Origin: Pseudomonas sp. SLFW
Lineage (GTDB): Bacteria; Pseudomonadota; Gammaproteobacteria; Pseudomonadales; Pseudomonadaceae
Reading direction: 5' to 3'
NCBI RefSeq assembly: GCF_009905615.1
Contig: NZ_JAAAKW010000016.1
Location: forward strand, 1-64,000
Length of the DNA: 64,000 nucleotides
Made by a program: the position numbers and the translations under genes. The notes beneath the pieces were generated by a model that saw only the letters and a program-made list of their open reading frames with translations, made no database searches and was not told the DNA's origin. The stretch's first letter is position 1. Each line of letters begins with the position of its first letter. Shown here in pieces: positions 32,970-41,250 of the stretch.

Positions 32970-33908
32970 ATGACCTTTTCTTTCGCTGCCAAGGCGGCGA
33001 TTCTGCTGCTGTTCATTGGCAGCACGCTTTACGTGCATTTGCGCGGCAAGGCGCGTTTGCCGGTGTTGCGTCAGTTCGTGAACCACTCCGCACTGTTCGC
33101 GCCGTACAACGCCTTGATGTACCTGTTCTCCAGCGTGCCGTCCAAGCCTTATCTGGACCGCAGCAAATTTCCCGAGCTGGACGTGCTGCGCGACAACTGG
33201 GAAACCATTCGCGACGAAGCCATGCACCTGTTCGACGAGGGCTACATTCGTGCGGCCGCCAAGGACAACGACGCCGGTTTCGGTTCGTTCTTCAAGAAAG
33301 GCTGGAAGCGTTTTTACCTGAAGTGGTACGACAAACCGCTGCCGTCCGCCGAAGCGTTGTGCCCGAAAACCGTTGAGCTGGTCAGCCGCATCCCCAACGT
33401 CAAGGGTGCGATGTTCGCCCTGTTGCCCGGTGGCAGCCACCTGAACCCGCACCGCGACCCGTTCGCCGGTTCCTTGCGCTACCACTTGGGTCTGTCCACA
33501 CCGAATTCCGACGATTGCCGGATTTTTGTCGACGGTAAGGTCTACGCCTGGCGCGACGGTGAAGACGTGATGTTCGACGAAACTTACGTGCACTGGGTCA
33601 AGAACGAAACCGATTTCACCCGCGTGATCCTGTTCTGCGACATCGAACGCCCGTTGAGCAACCGCTTCATGACCTCGGTCAACCGCAGCGTCAGCGCCTT
33701 TCTCGGGCGCGCCACGGCACCGCAGAACACCGACGACGAACGCGTGGGCGGCATCAACCAGGCTTACGCCTTCAGCAAGCGTTTCAGCAATGGCATCAGC
33801 GGCAAGGTCAAGCAGTTCAAGCGCGCCAATCCCAAGGCCTATCGCATCCTGCGTCCGGTGCTGGCGGTGGTCGTCCTGACCCTGTTGGGCTACTGGCTCT
33901 TCGGCTGA
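32970..33908 (+). CDS. lpxO: lipid A 2-hydroxylase (aspartyl/asparaginyl beta-hydroxylase family)
   Basis: Fe(II)/2-oxoglutarate dioxygenase that hydroxylates a secondary acyl chain of lipid A at the inner membrane. The 312-aa protein has a membrane helix at both ends (AAKAAILLLFIGSTLYVHL and the final VLAVVVLTLLGYWLF) and a cytosolic beta-hydroxylase domain. Iron ligands and cosubstrate residues are visible in LLPGGSHLNPHRDPFAGSLRYH and DETYVHWVKNETDFTRVI. The start follows a strong AAGGAGAG. An ordinary lpxO of usual length. Confidence 0.92.
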   Translation: MTFSFAAKAAILLLFIGSTLYVHLRGKARLPVLRQFVNHSALFAPYNALMYLFSSVPSKPYLDRSKFPELDVLRDNWETIRDEAMHLFDEGYIRAAAKDNDAGFGSFFKKGWKRFYLKWYDKPLPSAEALCPKTVELVSRIPNVKGAMFALLPGGSHLNPHRDPFAGSLRYHLGLSTPNSDDCRIFVDGKVYAWRDGEDVMFDETYVHWVKNETDFTRVILFCDIERPLSNRFMTSVNRSVSAFLGRATAPQNTDDERVGGINQAYAFSKRFSNGISGKVKQFKRANPKAYRILRPVLAVVVLTLLGYWLFG

Positions 33909-34283
33909 TAACTAAACGTTGCATCCTGCACCGGGCGCTGGTTATATTCAGCCCCGGTGTCTTGAAACAGATCGATACACCTCACTCCTCATTCCGTAGA
34001 AGATCAGCGCCATGCCTGCTTCCCACTCGCAAGTCGTGTTCGATACCACAGCGTTTGCTGTGGGTGAGCCGCGTGGGTGCCAGCAAGCCTTCTACATCAC
34101 GCGTTACCCCCCACCGTCTCCTGTGACCGGCCCGGTCGCGAGCACTGTCTCGCCCCCTGCCGTGGTTGCGCTGGGCTGATCGACTGCCTCCACGCCGTCG
34201 CATCACGCCTGCCACCCCAACAAAACATCAGTGAATCCGGTTTTTTTGCCGGGTCCGATTTTGTCTGAATCACAGGTGACACC
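33909..34283. other. long leader region of the EamA transporter gene
   Basis: 375 bp without a standard gene. An imperfect hairpin at about 33930-33957 (CACCGG...CCGGTG) could end lpxO transcripts. Further on is a 55-codon open frame (34012-34179) and then a short structured, T-rich stretch (CCGGTTTTTTTGCCGG) before the transporter ATG, suggesting leader-based control. Confidence 0.5.
34012..34179 (+). CDS. possible leader peptide upstream of EamA transporter
   Basis: Open frame of 55 aa starting ATG 34012. The middle reads FYITRYPPPSPVTGP, with three consecutive prolines that are known to slow ribosomes without EF-P, and the end is PPAVVALG. There is no signal peptide and only a weak GAAGA site. 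It stops 104 bp before the transporter start. I read it as a possible regulatory leader; it could also be chance in GC-rich DNA. Confidence 0.35.
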   Translation: MPASHSQVVFDTTAFAVGEPRGCQQAFYITRYPPPSPVTGPVASTVSPPAVVALG

Positions 34284-35138
34284 ATGTTTGCCAACAAAGC
34301 TCTGGCCTCGATTGCCACTACCACGCTGTTCGTCCTGCTCTGGAGCAGCGGCGCTATCGTGACCAAATGGGGGCTGACCCACGCGACCCCCTTCGCATTT
34401 CTGCTGTTTCGTTTTCTGGTGGCGCTGTTCGCGCTGGCCATTCTGATCCCGAGTCTGGGCTACAAACTGCCAGCGACCCGCCAGTCGATGCGTTACGCAC
34501 TCGCCACCGGTGTGGTGCTGCTGGGTGGGTATCAGATCTGCTACCTGCTGGCGCTGGACATGAAAGTTGCGCCGGGCGTCATGGCGACGATCATGGGCGT
34601 GCAGCCAATCCTCACGGCGGTCTTGCTGGAACGCAGCCGTTCTTTCTCGCGGATGTTTGGCCTGAGTCTGGGCCTCGCCGGGCTGGTCCTGGTGGTGTTT
34701 CAAGGCATTGGTGACGGCGGTTCACTGGCCGGGATGGCGTTCGGCGTGCTCGGCATGCTGAGCATGACGGTCGGCTCGATCATGCAGAAGCGTGTCACCG
34801 ACAATCCGCTTGGCACGCTACCCGTGCAGTACTTCGCCGGGATGGTGGTGTGTGCGGTGTTCGTGCCGTTCCAGCCGTTTCACTTCGAGCACGTCATAGG
34901 GTTCTACGTCCCAGTGATCTACATGGGGCTGCTGGTGTCGGTGCTCGGCTCGTGGCTGCTGTACCGGCTGATCGCCCAGGGAAATCTGGTCAACGTCACC
35001 AGCCTGTTTTACCTGGTGCCTGCCGTGACGGCGATCATGGACTACCTCATCTTCGGTAATCGACTGGCGCTGCTGAGCCTGCTCGGGATGGTGTTGATCG
35101 TGGTGGGGTTGGTGTTCGTGTTTCGTAAGGCCAAGTGA
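34284..35138 (+). CDS. EamA/DMT-family transporter
   Basis: Inner-membrane exporter of the drug/metabolite transporter superfamily (284 aa) with ten hydrophobic segments in two EamA halves. Typical blocks are LLWSSGAIVTKWGLTHATPFAFLLFRF in helix 1-2, GGYQICYLLAL and a PILTAVLLERSRS turn in the first half, and LYRLIAQGNLVNVTSLFYLVPAVTAI in the second. AGGTGA precedes the ATG. Members export amino acids or other small metabolites; the substrate is not predictable. Confidence 0.9.
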   Translation: MFANKALASIATTTLFVLLWSSGAIVTKWGLTHATPFAFLLFRFLVALFALAILIPSLGYKLPATRQSMRYALATGVVLLGGYQICYLLALDMKVAPGVMATIMGVQPILTAVLLERSRSFSRMFGLSLGLAGLVLVVFQGIGDGGSLAGMAFGVLGMLSMTVGSIMQKRVTDNPLGTLPVQYFAGMVVCAVFVPFQPFHFEHVIGFYVPVIYMGLLVSVLGSWLLYRLIAQGNLVNVTSLFYLVPAVTAIMDYLIFGNRLALLSLLGMVLIVVGLVFVFRKAK

Positions 35139-35145
35139 AGCGCCA

Positions 35146-35178
35146 CGCTAACGCTAACGCTAACGAGCGTTGACGCTC
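35146..35178. repeat. triple CGCTAA repeat and small hairpin
   Basis: CGCTAA occurs three times in tandem (35146-35163), followed by GAGCGT-TG-ACGCTC (35165-35178). It sits between convergent genes and may be a weak terminator; no T-run follows. Confidence 0.6.
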
Positions 35179-35263
35179 ACTTTAATGAAGCCAGCGTGCT
35201 GGCGAATGCGGGCGGGTCGGGCGACGTCGTCGTTGACTTTCCGCATTCGCCTGACCGGCGCAG

Positions 35264-37123
35264 CTACAGGGTTTGCGGCGCCAATGGAAGTTCTTCCACG
35301 CCCACAAACCCGCCGGTCTGATGCGCCCACAACCGCGCATACAGCCCTTTGCGCGCCAGCAGCTCGGCATGAGACCCGTCTTCCACGATCTGCCCGTTTT
35401 CCAGCACGATCAGCCGGTCCATCTTGGCGATGGTTGAAAGACGGTGGGCGATGGCGATGACAGTCTTGCCTTCCATCAGCGTTTCCAGGCTTTCCTGAAT
35501 GGCGGCTTCGACTTCCGAATCCAGCGCGGAGGTCGCTTCGTCCATGATCAGGATCGGCGCATCCTTGAGCAGCACTCGGGTGATCGCGATGCGCTGACGT
35601 TGACCGCCCGACAGCTTCACGCCGCGTTCCCCCACATGGGCATCCAGCCCGGTGCGTCCTTCCGCGTCCGACAGCTGCGGGATGAACCCGTCGGCGCGAG
35701 CCTTGCGCATGGCTTCCCACAGTTCGGCGTCGGTTGCATTGGGCTTGCCGTACTGCAAGTTGTCACGAATTGAGCGGTGCAGCAGCGACGTATCCTGCGT
35801 GATCATGCCGACGTGCGAGCGCAGGCTTTCCTGCGTCACATGGGCAATGTCCTGATCGTCGATCGTGATGCGCCCGCCTTGCACGTCGTACAACCGCAGC
35901 AGCAGGTTCACCAGTGTCGATTTGCCTGCGCCGGACGGGCCGATCAAACCGATTTTTTCTCCCGGTTTGATGTCCAGGTTCAGCTCCTTGATCACCCCTT
36001 TGCCAGGCCCGTACTGGAAATTCAGGTGCTCGAATTTCACCTCGCCACGGCTGATCTGCAGCGTCGGCGCCGCCGCGCGGTCCGACACGCCCACCGGCTG
36101 GGAAATGCTCTGCAGACCGTCCTGCACCATGCCGATGTTTTCGAAGATGCCGTTGACTACCCACATGATCCAGCCGGACATGTTGACGATCCGAATCACC
36201 AGGCCGGTCGCCAAGGCAATCGCACCCACCGAGATCAGCGATTGCGTCCACAGCCACAGGGCCAAGCCGGTGGTCCAGACGATCAGGATGCCGTTCAGGG
36301 TCGTGATCACCGTGTCCATTTCGGTGATTACGCGACCGGCGAGCTGAGTCTTTTCGGTCTGCTCGCTGATGGCTTCACGTGCATACTGCTGCTCGGAGTT
36401 GGTGTGGGCAAACAGCTTGAGCGTAGTGATGTTGGTGTAGCCGTCGACGATGCGACCCATCAGTTTCGAACGGGCTTCCGACGACACCACGGAGCGTGCC
36501 TTCACGCGCGGCACGAACCACCAGAGCGAGAGTGTGAAGGCGATGATCCAGCAGATCAGCGGGATCATCAGGTGCCAGTCGGCTTCGGCGAACAGAACCA
36601 GCGCGCCGATCGAATAAATCAGCACGTGCCACATGGCGTCAACGGCCTGCACGGCGGAGTCCCGCAACGCGTTACCGGTCTGCACGATGCGCTGAGCGAT
36701 GCGTCCGGCGAAGTCGCTCTGGAAGAAATTCACGCTTTGTTTGAGGACATAGCTGTGGTTCTGCCAGTTGATCAGGCTGGTCATCCCAGGGCCGATGGTC
36801 TGGTGCACCAGCAGATCGTGCAAAAGCACGAACACCGGTCGCAGCACGAGGGCGACGATCACCATCCAGATCAGCTCATACGCGTGGTCACTGAAGAAAT
36901 TCGGGTTAGGCGCCCCCTGAGCCAGGTCGATGATGCGGCTCAGGTAGTTGAACAGCGACACTTCGATCAGCGCGCCAATCAAACCCACCACCAGCAGTGC
37001 GACAAAACTGGGCCAGACTTGCTTGAGGTAATAAACGTAAAACGACACGACCTGGTTGGGCGGAGCAACAGTCGGGGCGTCGCGGAAGATATCAATCAGT
37101 TTTTCGAAACGACGATAGAGCAT
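35264..37123 (-). CDS. ABC exporter with fused membrane and ATPase domains
   Basis: Half-size ABC exporter of 619 aa, expected to work as a homodimer moving lipids, drugs or peptides outward. The membrane domain (about 40-340) has six helices. The ATPase domain has Walker A GLIGPSGAGKSTLVN (near 400), Q-loop MITQDTSLLHRS, signature VKLSGGQRQR, Walker B ILIMDEATSALDSE and H-loop IAHRLST. There is no peptidase domain. The gene stands alone on the minus strand; its substrate is unknown. Confidence 0.92.
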   Translation of the reverse strand: MLYRRFEKLIDIFRDAPTVAPPNQVVSFYVYYLKQVWPSFVALLVVGLIGALIEVSLFNYLSRIIDLAQGAPNPNFFSDHAYELIWMVIVALVLRPVFVLLHDLLVHQTIGPGMTSLINWQNHSYVLKQSVNFFQSDFAGRIAQRIVQTGNALRDSAVQAVDAMWHVLIYSIGALVLFAEADWHLMIPLICWIIAFTLSLWWFVPRVKARSVVSSEARSKLMGRIVDGYTNITTLKLFAHTNSEQQYAREAISEQTEKTQLAGRVITEMDTVITTLNGILIVWTTGLALWLWTQSLISVGAIALATGLVIRIVNMSGWIMWVVNGIFENIGMVQDGLQSISQPVGVSDRAAAPTLQISRGEVKFEHLNFQYGPGKGVIKELNLDIKPGEKIGLIGPSGAGKSTLVNLLLRLYDVQGGRITIDDQDIAHVTQESLRSHVGMITQDTSLLHRSIRDNLQYGKPNATDAELWEAMRKARADGFIPQLSDAEGRTGLDAHVGERGVKLSGGQRQRIAITRVLLKDAPILIMDEATSALDSEVEAAIQESLETLMEGKTVIAIAHRLSTIAKMDRLIVLENGQIVEDGSHAELLARKGLYARLWAHQTGGFVGVEELPLAPQTL

Positions 37124-37244
37124 TGGCTATGACGCCCACGCTTGAGCGGGCTCTCCATTCTGATGGACGGGGGTGCGTCCCGGAATCTGACCACAGTGCG
37201 GCGCAATTGCTCACATTTTTCCTGTGATGGGCGTTCCAGAAACG

Positions 37245-37272
37245 AAAAAGCCGGGCAAGTGCCCGGCTTTCG
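37245..37272 (-). terminator. intrinsic terminator after the PPIase gene
   Basis: AAAGCCGGGC and GCCCGGCTTT flank AAGT, and on the minus strand the stem is followed by TTTTT. It lies 16 bp past the PPIase stop. Confidence 0.85.
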
Positions 37273-37287
37273 TACACCGTGTGAAGC

Positions 37288-37845
37288 TTAGTTCACGCGC
37301 TTGGCAGACTTGATCAGAATCGGGTCCAGCGGCACGTTTTGCATGCCGCCCTTGCTGCCAGTCTGCACGTTGACGATCTGGTCGACGACGTCCATGCCCT
37401 TGACAACCTTGCCGAACACCGCATAGCCGTAGTCGCGGGCGCCGTGGTCGAGCATGGCGTTGTCGACGACGTTGATGAAGAACTGGCTGGTGGCCGAGTT
37501 CACGTCAGAGGTGCGTGCCATGGCGAGGGTGCCACGAACGTTATGCAGGCCGTTGTCGGCTTCGTTCTTGATCGGATCGTTGGTCGGCTTTTGCACCATC
37601 TGCGCGGTGAAACCACCGCCTTGGACCATGAAGCCCGGAATCACACGGTGGAAAATGGTGTTGGAGTAGAAGTTGCTGTCCACGTACTTGAGGAAGTTCG
37701 CGGTACTGATCGGCGCCTTGTCCTGATTCAGCTCGATTTCAACCTGACCGAAACTGGTGTCCAGCACGACGTGCGGCGCGGGCGCGGCCATCAGGTTGGA
37801 GGCGAACAGCACGGCGGCGGCAGAGAGGGCGATTTTTTTCAGCAT
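37288..37845 (-). CDS. ppiA: periplasmic cyclophilin-type peptidylprolyl isomerase
   Basis: Secreted peptidylprolyl cis-trans isomerase of 185 aa that speeds proline-limited folding in the periplasm. A signal peptide (MLKKIALSAAAVLFASNLMA) is cut before APAP. The cyclophilin core follows: FGQVEIELNQDKAPISTANFL, the catalytic FHRVIPGFMVQGGGF (Arg), and SATSQFFINVVDNAMLD. The start at ATG 37845 gives the signal peptide; the frame is open upstream to 37995. It is preceded on the same strand by a tiny gene for an Hsp90-like peptide and a hydrolase, and followed by a clear terminator. Confidence 0.93.
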   Translation of the reverse strand: MLKKIALSAAAVLFASNLMAAPAPHVVLDTSFGQVEIELNQDKAPISTANFLKYVDSNFYSNTIFHRVIPGFMVQGGGFTAQMVQKPTNDPIKNEADNGLHNVRGTLAMARTSDVNSATSQFFINVVDNAMLDHGARDYGYAVFGKVVKGMDVVDQIVNVQTGSKGGMQNVPLDPILIKSAKRVN

Positions 37846-37975
37846 GGGGTGGACGTCCTGAAAAGTGATTTTTCGACTGCAAAAAACAGGACGTAAGGGA
37901 AACACGTTTGGGGGGATTTGGACAGAGCCTACGGTGGAGCTCTGGGTGTTGGTGGAAGGACTGAACTTACCCTCA

Positions 37976-38128
37976 CTAGCCTCCGAAATTGGCATTAACG
38001 ATAAGGCTTAGCAATTGCGATATTTCCGCTTGGAATCCAAAGGTTTCGTCGGCGCTCGCCGCGCCTGAGTGCAAGCTGACGAACAAGCTCAGCGGAACAA
38101 ATGGCAGTATTTTCTTGATGTTTTTCAT
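37976..38128 (-). CDS. 50-residue secreted peptide resembling the Hsp90 N-terminus
   Basis: Mini-gene of 50 codons starting ATG 38128, five bases after the hydrolase stop, with CAGGAGTGA as a strong ribosome site inside the end of that gene. Residues 1-26 form a signal peptide (MKNIKKILPFVPLSLFVSLH, cleavage after GAASA). The mature part, DETFGFQAEISQLLSLIVNA plus NFGG, matches the first helix of Hsp90 proteins (ETFAFQAEIAQLMSLIIN in animals) at about 14 of 19 positions, then stops at TAG. The rest of Hsp90 is absent downstream, so it is not a simple frameshift visible here. Either a remnant or a small periplasmic factor; its position between hydrolase and periplasmic PPIase is suggestive. 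Confidence 0.65.
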   Translation of the reverse strand: MKNIKKILPFVPLSLFVSLHSGAASADETFGFQAEISQLLSLIVNANFGG

Positions 38129-38133
38129 GACAG

Positions 38134-38934
38134 TCACTCCTGTGACGATGCATCCACTTCTTTCAAGAACTCCAGAAGAACCCGGTTGAATTCCTCTGGT
38201 TGATCCAGCGGGGTTGCATGTCGGGAATCCTCGATGACCACCAACTTCGCCTCATGAATAAGCCTAACGTACACCTCTTTAAGCGCCACCGGCGTGTAAT
38301 CATATTTCGCAGTAACGACCAGCGTCGGGCATTGAATTCGCGATAACTTTTCCTGCACGCCCCAGCCCACAATCGCACTGAAACTCGCGAGATAGGCGCG
38401 TTTTTCATTCTGTGCCCAACGTTTGGCGATCTTGTGCCGCAGGTCGGCTTGTTCAGGTTTGGGGAACAGGTTCTTGCCCAGCGCCTTGCCGATAGCCTCC
38501 ATGCTGAACACCCGCGCCAGCAGCCAGCGTTTGGCGAATTGCCGGATGTCGCTGATGTTCTTGATTTTGACTTCGGGGGCGCTGTTGACGATGGTCAGGC
38601 TCTTCAACAAGTGAGGGTGATCGACCGCCAGTTGAAAGCCGATCATCCCGCCCATGGACAACCCCACCAAATGCACTGGTCCTGGCTGCAGATGGTCGAG
38701 GAGGGCTTTGATGTCCGCGCTGAATCCGGGAATGCTGTAGCGCTCGCGGGGTTTGCCGGAGCGTCCGTGACCGCGCACGTCGACTGCGATCACCCGGTGC
38801 TGCCCAACCAGCGCGGGAATTTGATATTCCCAATCCTGCGCACTCGACCCGAGGCCGTGGACCAACAGGACCGGGCTGCCCTGACCGAATGCTTCGTAGT
38901 GCAGGGAACAGCCGTTGTGTTCGAAGTAGGGCAT
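38134..38934 (-). CDS. alpha/beta hydrolase
   Basis: Alpha/beta-fold hydrolase of 266 aa. The oxyanion segment is LLVHGLGSSAQDWEY, the nucleophile elbow is LVGLSMGGMIGF (Ser near 93), an acid residue is expected in the VVTAKYDYTPV strand and the His is in EDSRHATPLDQP. The start at ATG 38934 has AAGGACG upstream; longer frames run into a REP pair. A tiny secreted-peptide gene begins 5 bp after its stop, so the two are cotranscribed. Substrate unknown; the form suggests an esterase or dienelactone-hydrolase-like enzyme. Confidence 0.88.
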   Translation of the reverse strand: MPYFEHNGCSLHYEAFGQGSPVLLVHGLGSSAQDWEYQIPALVGQHRVIAVDVRGHGRSGKPRERYSIPGFSADIKALLDHLQPGPVHLVGLSMGGMIGFQLAVDHPHLLKSLTIVNSAPEVKIKNISDIRQFAKRWLLARVFSMEAIGKALGKNLFPKPEQADLRHKIAKRWAQNEKRAYLASFSAIVGWGVQEKLSRIQCPTLVVTAKYDYTPVALKEVYVRLIHEAKLVVIEDSRHATPLDQPEEFNRVLLEFLKEVDASSQE

Positions 38935-38975
38935 GGGAGACGTCCTTGTTATCGAGATTGAACACCATAATCCCC

Positions 38976-39083
38976 CTGTGCGAGCGAATTCATTCGCGAG
39001 GCGTCGGTCCGGGCGATACCTATCTGTGCCCCAACCATTTTTCGCGAATGAATTCGCTCCCACAGGAAATTCGCTCCTACAGG
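38976..39083. repeat. REP pair plus extra half element, GAGCGAATTCATTCGCG family
   Basis: REP at 38976-39000, inverted REP at 39041-39066, and directly after it a second truncated copy (AAATTCGCTCCTACAGG, 39067-39083). It separates the hydrolase from a LysR gene read in the same direction. Confidence 0.9.
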
Positions 39084-39106
39084 GGGATCGGTGTGTGCTT
39101 GTGCGG

Positions 39107-40033
39107 CTACACCGTCGGCCGCTGTGCCACAAACGGCGCATCCAATGGCGCCGTGTCGAATTTCTGGATCAACTCGATGAGTATCTGCGTCGCAGGCCCC
39201 AGCGGCTTGTCCTTGCTCGCATACAGATAGAAGGTCGGGTTGCGGCTGCCGCCCTTGTCCAGCGGCAGCACTTTCAATACGCCTTCCTTGATTTCCCGTT
39301 CGATCATATGGCGGGGCAACCAGGCGAAACCCAGACCGCTGCTGACGAACTTGGCGGCGGTGGCCAGGCTGCCCACGGTCCAGCGCTGTTCGGCCCCGAG
39401 CCAGCCAACATCACGAGGTTGATTACGGCCCGAATCGCGAATCACCACCTGCAGCTGGCTTTCCAGATCCTGAAAGGTCAACTCGCGCTGCATCTGGTGC
39501 AGTGCATGCTCGGGGTGCGCCACCGAGACGAATTCCACGGCGCTCATCTCTGTGCCCAAATAGCCCGGAATGTTGAAGCCGCTGATCGCCAGGTCCGCCA
39601 CGCCTTCAAGCAGGACCTCTTCGACACCGGACAACACCTCTTCGCGCAATCGCACGCGGCAACCACGGCTTTGCGGCATGAAGGCCGTCAACGCACGCAC
39701 CAGCCGTGCGTTCGGGTACGCCGCATCGACCACCAGGCGCACCTCGGCTTCCCAGCCTTGCTCCATGTGATGAGCGAGGTCTTCCAGTTGGCTGGCATTT
39801 TTCACCAATTGCCGAGACCGGCGCAGCAATACCTCGCCCGCATCGGTGAGCACGGCCTTACGCCCGTCGATGCGCAACAACGGTACGCCCAACTGATCCT
39901 GCATACGGGCCACGGTGTAGCTCACCGAAGATTGCGAGCGGTGCAGGGCGTCAGCCGCCTGGGCAAAACCACCCTGATCGACCACGGCCTGCAATGTGCG
40001 CCATTGATCAAGGGTTACGCGGGGCGCTTTCAT
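39107..40033 (-). CDS. LysR-type transcriptional regulator
   Basis: Regulator of 308 aa with an N-terminal winged HTH (TLDQWRTLQAVVDQGGFAQAADALHRSQSSVSYTVARMQ, about 7-45; quoted as one region) and a periplasmic-binding-like effector domain from about 95 on (VRLVVDAAYPNARLVRAL, then VADLAISGF and GLGFAWLPRHM). The target genes are unknown; the divergent small-protein gene at 40084 starts 50 bp away and is the natural candidate, since LysR regulators often act on their divergent neighbour. Confidence 0.92.
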   Translation of the reverse strand: MKAPRVTLDQWRTLQAVVDQGGFAQAADALHRSQSSVSYTVARMQDQLGVPLLRIDGRKAVLTDAGEVLLRRSRQLVKNASQLEDLAHHMEQGWEAEVRLVVDAAYPNARLVRALTAFMPQSRGCRVRLREEVLSGVEEVLLEGVADLAISGFNIPGYLGTEMSAVEFVSVAHPEHALHQMQRELTFQDLESQLQVVIRDSGRNQPRDVGWLGAEQRWTVGSLATAAKFVSSGLGFAWLPRHMIEREIKEGVLKVLPLDKGGSRNPTFYLYASKDKPLGPATQILIELIQKFDTAPLDAPFVAQRPTV

Positions 40034-40083
40034 CTTTCGTTCCTTTTGTCCTACGCTGGCACTCCCGAACCGGAGACTGCCGC

Positions 40084-40398
40084 ATGAAAAAAATCTGTTG
40101 TGTGCTGCTGACCATGTTGCCGCTGAGCGCCTTTGCCTACCCCATCGATGTGGAAAAACACATCAATGGCGTGGAAATCGACTACAACAGCCACGACACT
40201 GCGTACGACATTGGCAGCATCACCGTGAACAACTACGGCGAGGTTCCCGCCAAATGCAGCGCGGTATTCAGCAATGGCCCTGAGGCGCCTCGCACGCGCC
40301 GGGTGCAGATTGCGCCGAAGAGCAGCGCCAACGTCTCCGTCAAATTCAGCCGCGAGATCGTCAAGCTGCGGATAAAGCTGAGTTGCGACCCGCAATGA
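40084..40398 (+). CDS. small periplasmic protein divergent from LysR
   Basis: Exported protein of 104 aa with a signal peptide (MKKICCVLLTMLPLSAFA, cut before YPID). The mature domain looks like an all-beta fold of about 85 residues (IDVEKHINGVEIDYNSHDTAYD, then GSITVNNYGEVPAKCSAVF) with two cysteines (AKCSAV and LSCDPQ) likely forming a disulfide. I do not recognise a named family. It is divergent from, and possibly controlled by, the LysR gene. CCGGAGA lies before the ATG. Confidence 0.75.
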   Translation: MKKICCVLLTMLPLSAFAYPIDVEKHINGVEIDYNSHDTAYDIGSITVNNYGEVPAKCSAVFSNGPEAPRTRRVQIAPKSSANVSVKFSREIVKLRIKLSCDPQ

Positions 40399-40975
40399 GC
40401 CGCAACGCACCTGACCGAAGAGCCTAGTGTTCTTCGGTGTAAGAAACAATTTATTAGATGTTTAGTAGCACTTTCTTGGAGGATTTGATCGATCCAGTCC
40501 GGAAGTAATGTGACGAAGATCAAAAGGGTTCGCGAAGGGCGAGGGCTGTTCCGACTGGCGGCTCAAGGTTTCAGGCACATGATTTGACTGCGCTTAATCG
40601 CCTGTTAATGCCCAGGCGAGACCCTGCTCGTGTTCATCGACTCTCCCTTGGCATTCGCGGCTCCTGAATGCATCACCCGATAGACCCGCTCATAGCGTCG
40701 GGTCATCGGGTTTTTTATGGCCCATTCATTGTCGCTCTCCACTCACCGAGTGGCCTTTCTGGCCGGTACTGGGAGGTACGTCCCCTTCGATTTCGCGTCC
40801 AAAGACAACCGCTTGCCGCTGAAATAGCCGGGCTAGACATCCCAGTCGCTAACATCATTGGAGGTGATGTTGAGTATGTTCAGACGTGGTTTTTCAATAG
40901 TGCGCTGACCGAATAGATTGGCTCCAACGAAACGAATTAACCCCCCTTACTTACGGTTCTCTGGAGATTGAAATC
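40399..40975. other. 577-bp intergenic region with strong terminator, possible small RNA
   Basis: No convincing protein gene: the 82-codon frame 40668-40916 spans the terminator below and has no ribosome site. TTGACT at about 40583 and TTAATG about 15 bp on could be a weak promoter; a transcript from there to the terminator would be roughly 100 nt. The last 250 bp should include the promoter of the first small secreted-protein gene. Confidence 0.5.
40675..40716 (+). terminator. strong intrinsic terminator, no obvious gene upstream
   Basis: ACCCGAT-AG-ACCCG pairs with CGGGT-C-ATCGGGT across a 10-base loop and is followed by six T. It lies about 275 bp after the nearest plus-strand stop, which hints at an untranslated RNA ending here. 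Confidence 0.75.
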
Positions 40976-41209
40976 ATGAAAAAATCCATCGCCTTCGGTT
41001 TTGCACTGTCTATCCTGGCAGCCGGTTCTGCCTTTGCCGCGCCAGAAAAAGCCTACCAACGCGCCATTGTCGATGCCGCCAGCGTTTCGACCCTGGACAG
41101 CAAAGTGGCCAGCAAAGATGCCGTCAAGCCCTTTGACAGCAAGGCCTCCAGCACCGTGATCGTTGCTGAGAACCGCAAAGAATTCGGGTCGGGCTATCAG
41201 CGCTACTGA
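40976..41209 (+). CDS. tiny secreted protein, paralogue 1 (EFGSGYQRY tail)
   Basis: Protein of 77 aa: signal peptide MKKSIAFGFALSILAAGSAF cut near AAP, then about 55 mature residues ending SSTVIVAENRKEFGSGYQRY. The C-terminal 20 residues are nearly identical (18 of 20) to the next gene, whereas the middle differs, so the tail is probably the functional part. CTGGAGA precedes the ATG. The gene has its own terminator (41251-41276). No cysteine, no lipobox, no known domain. Confidence 0.8.
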   Translation: MKKSIAFGFALSILAAGSAFAAPEKAYQRAIVDAASVSTLDSKVASKDAVKPFDSKASSTVIVAENRKEFGSGYQRY

Positions 41210-41250
41210 GTCAACAGTGCATGCTTAGTCCTACCTGAGCGCACTTAATA

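Noticed and set aside
37846..37995. 50-codon extension of the PPIase upstream of its signal peptide
   Set aside because: The extension would bury the signal peptide and lies over the end of another gene; ATG 37845 gives a normal exported cyclophilin.
40717..40827. 36-codon frame starting right after the terminator T-run
   Set aside because: The ATG directly follows TTTTTT with no ribosome site, and the sequence has no recognisable trend.
40668..40916. 82-codon open frame upstream of the tandem secreted proteins
   Set aside because: It spans a strong terminator, has no ribosome site, and its sequence has no protein-like pattern.
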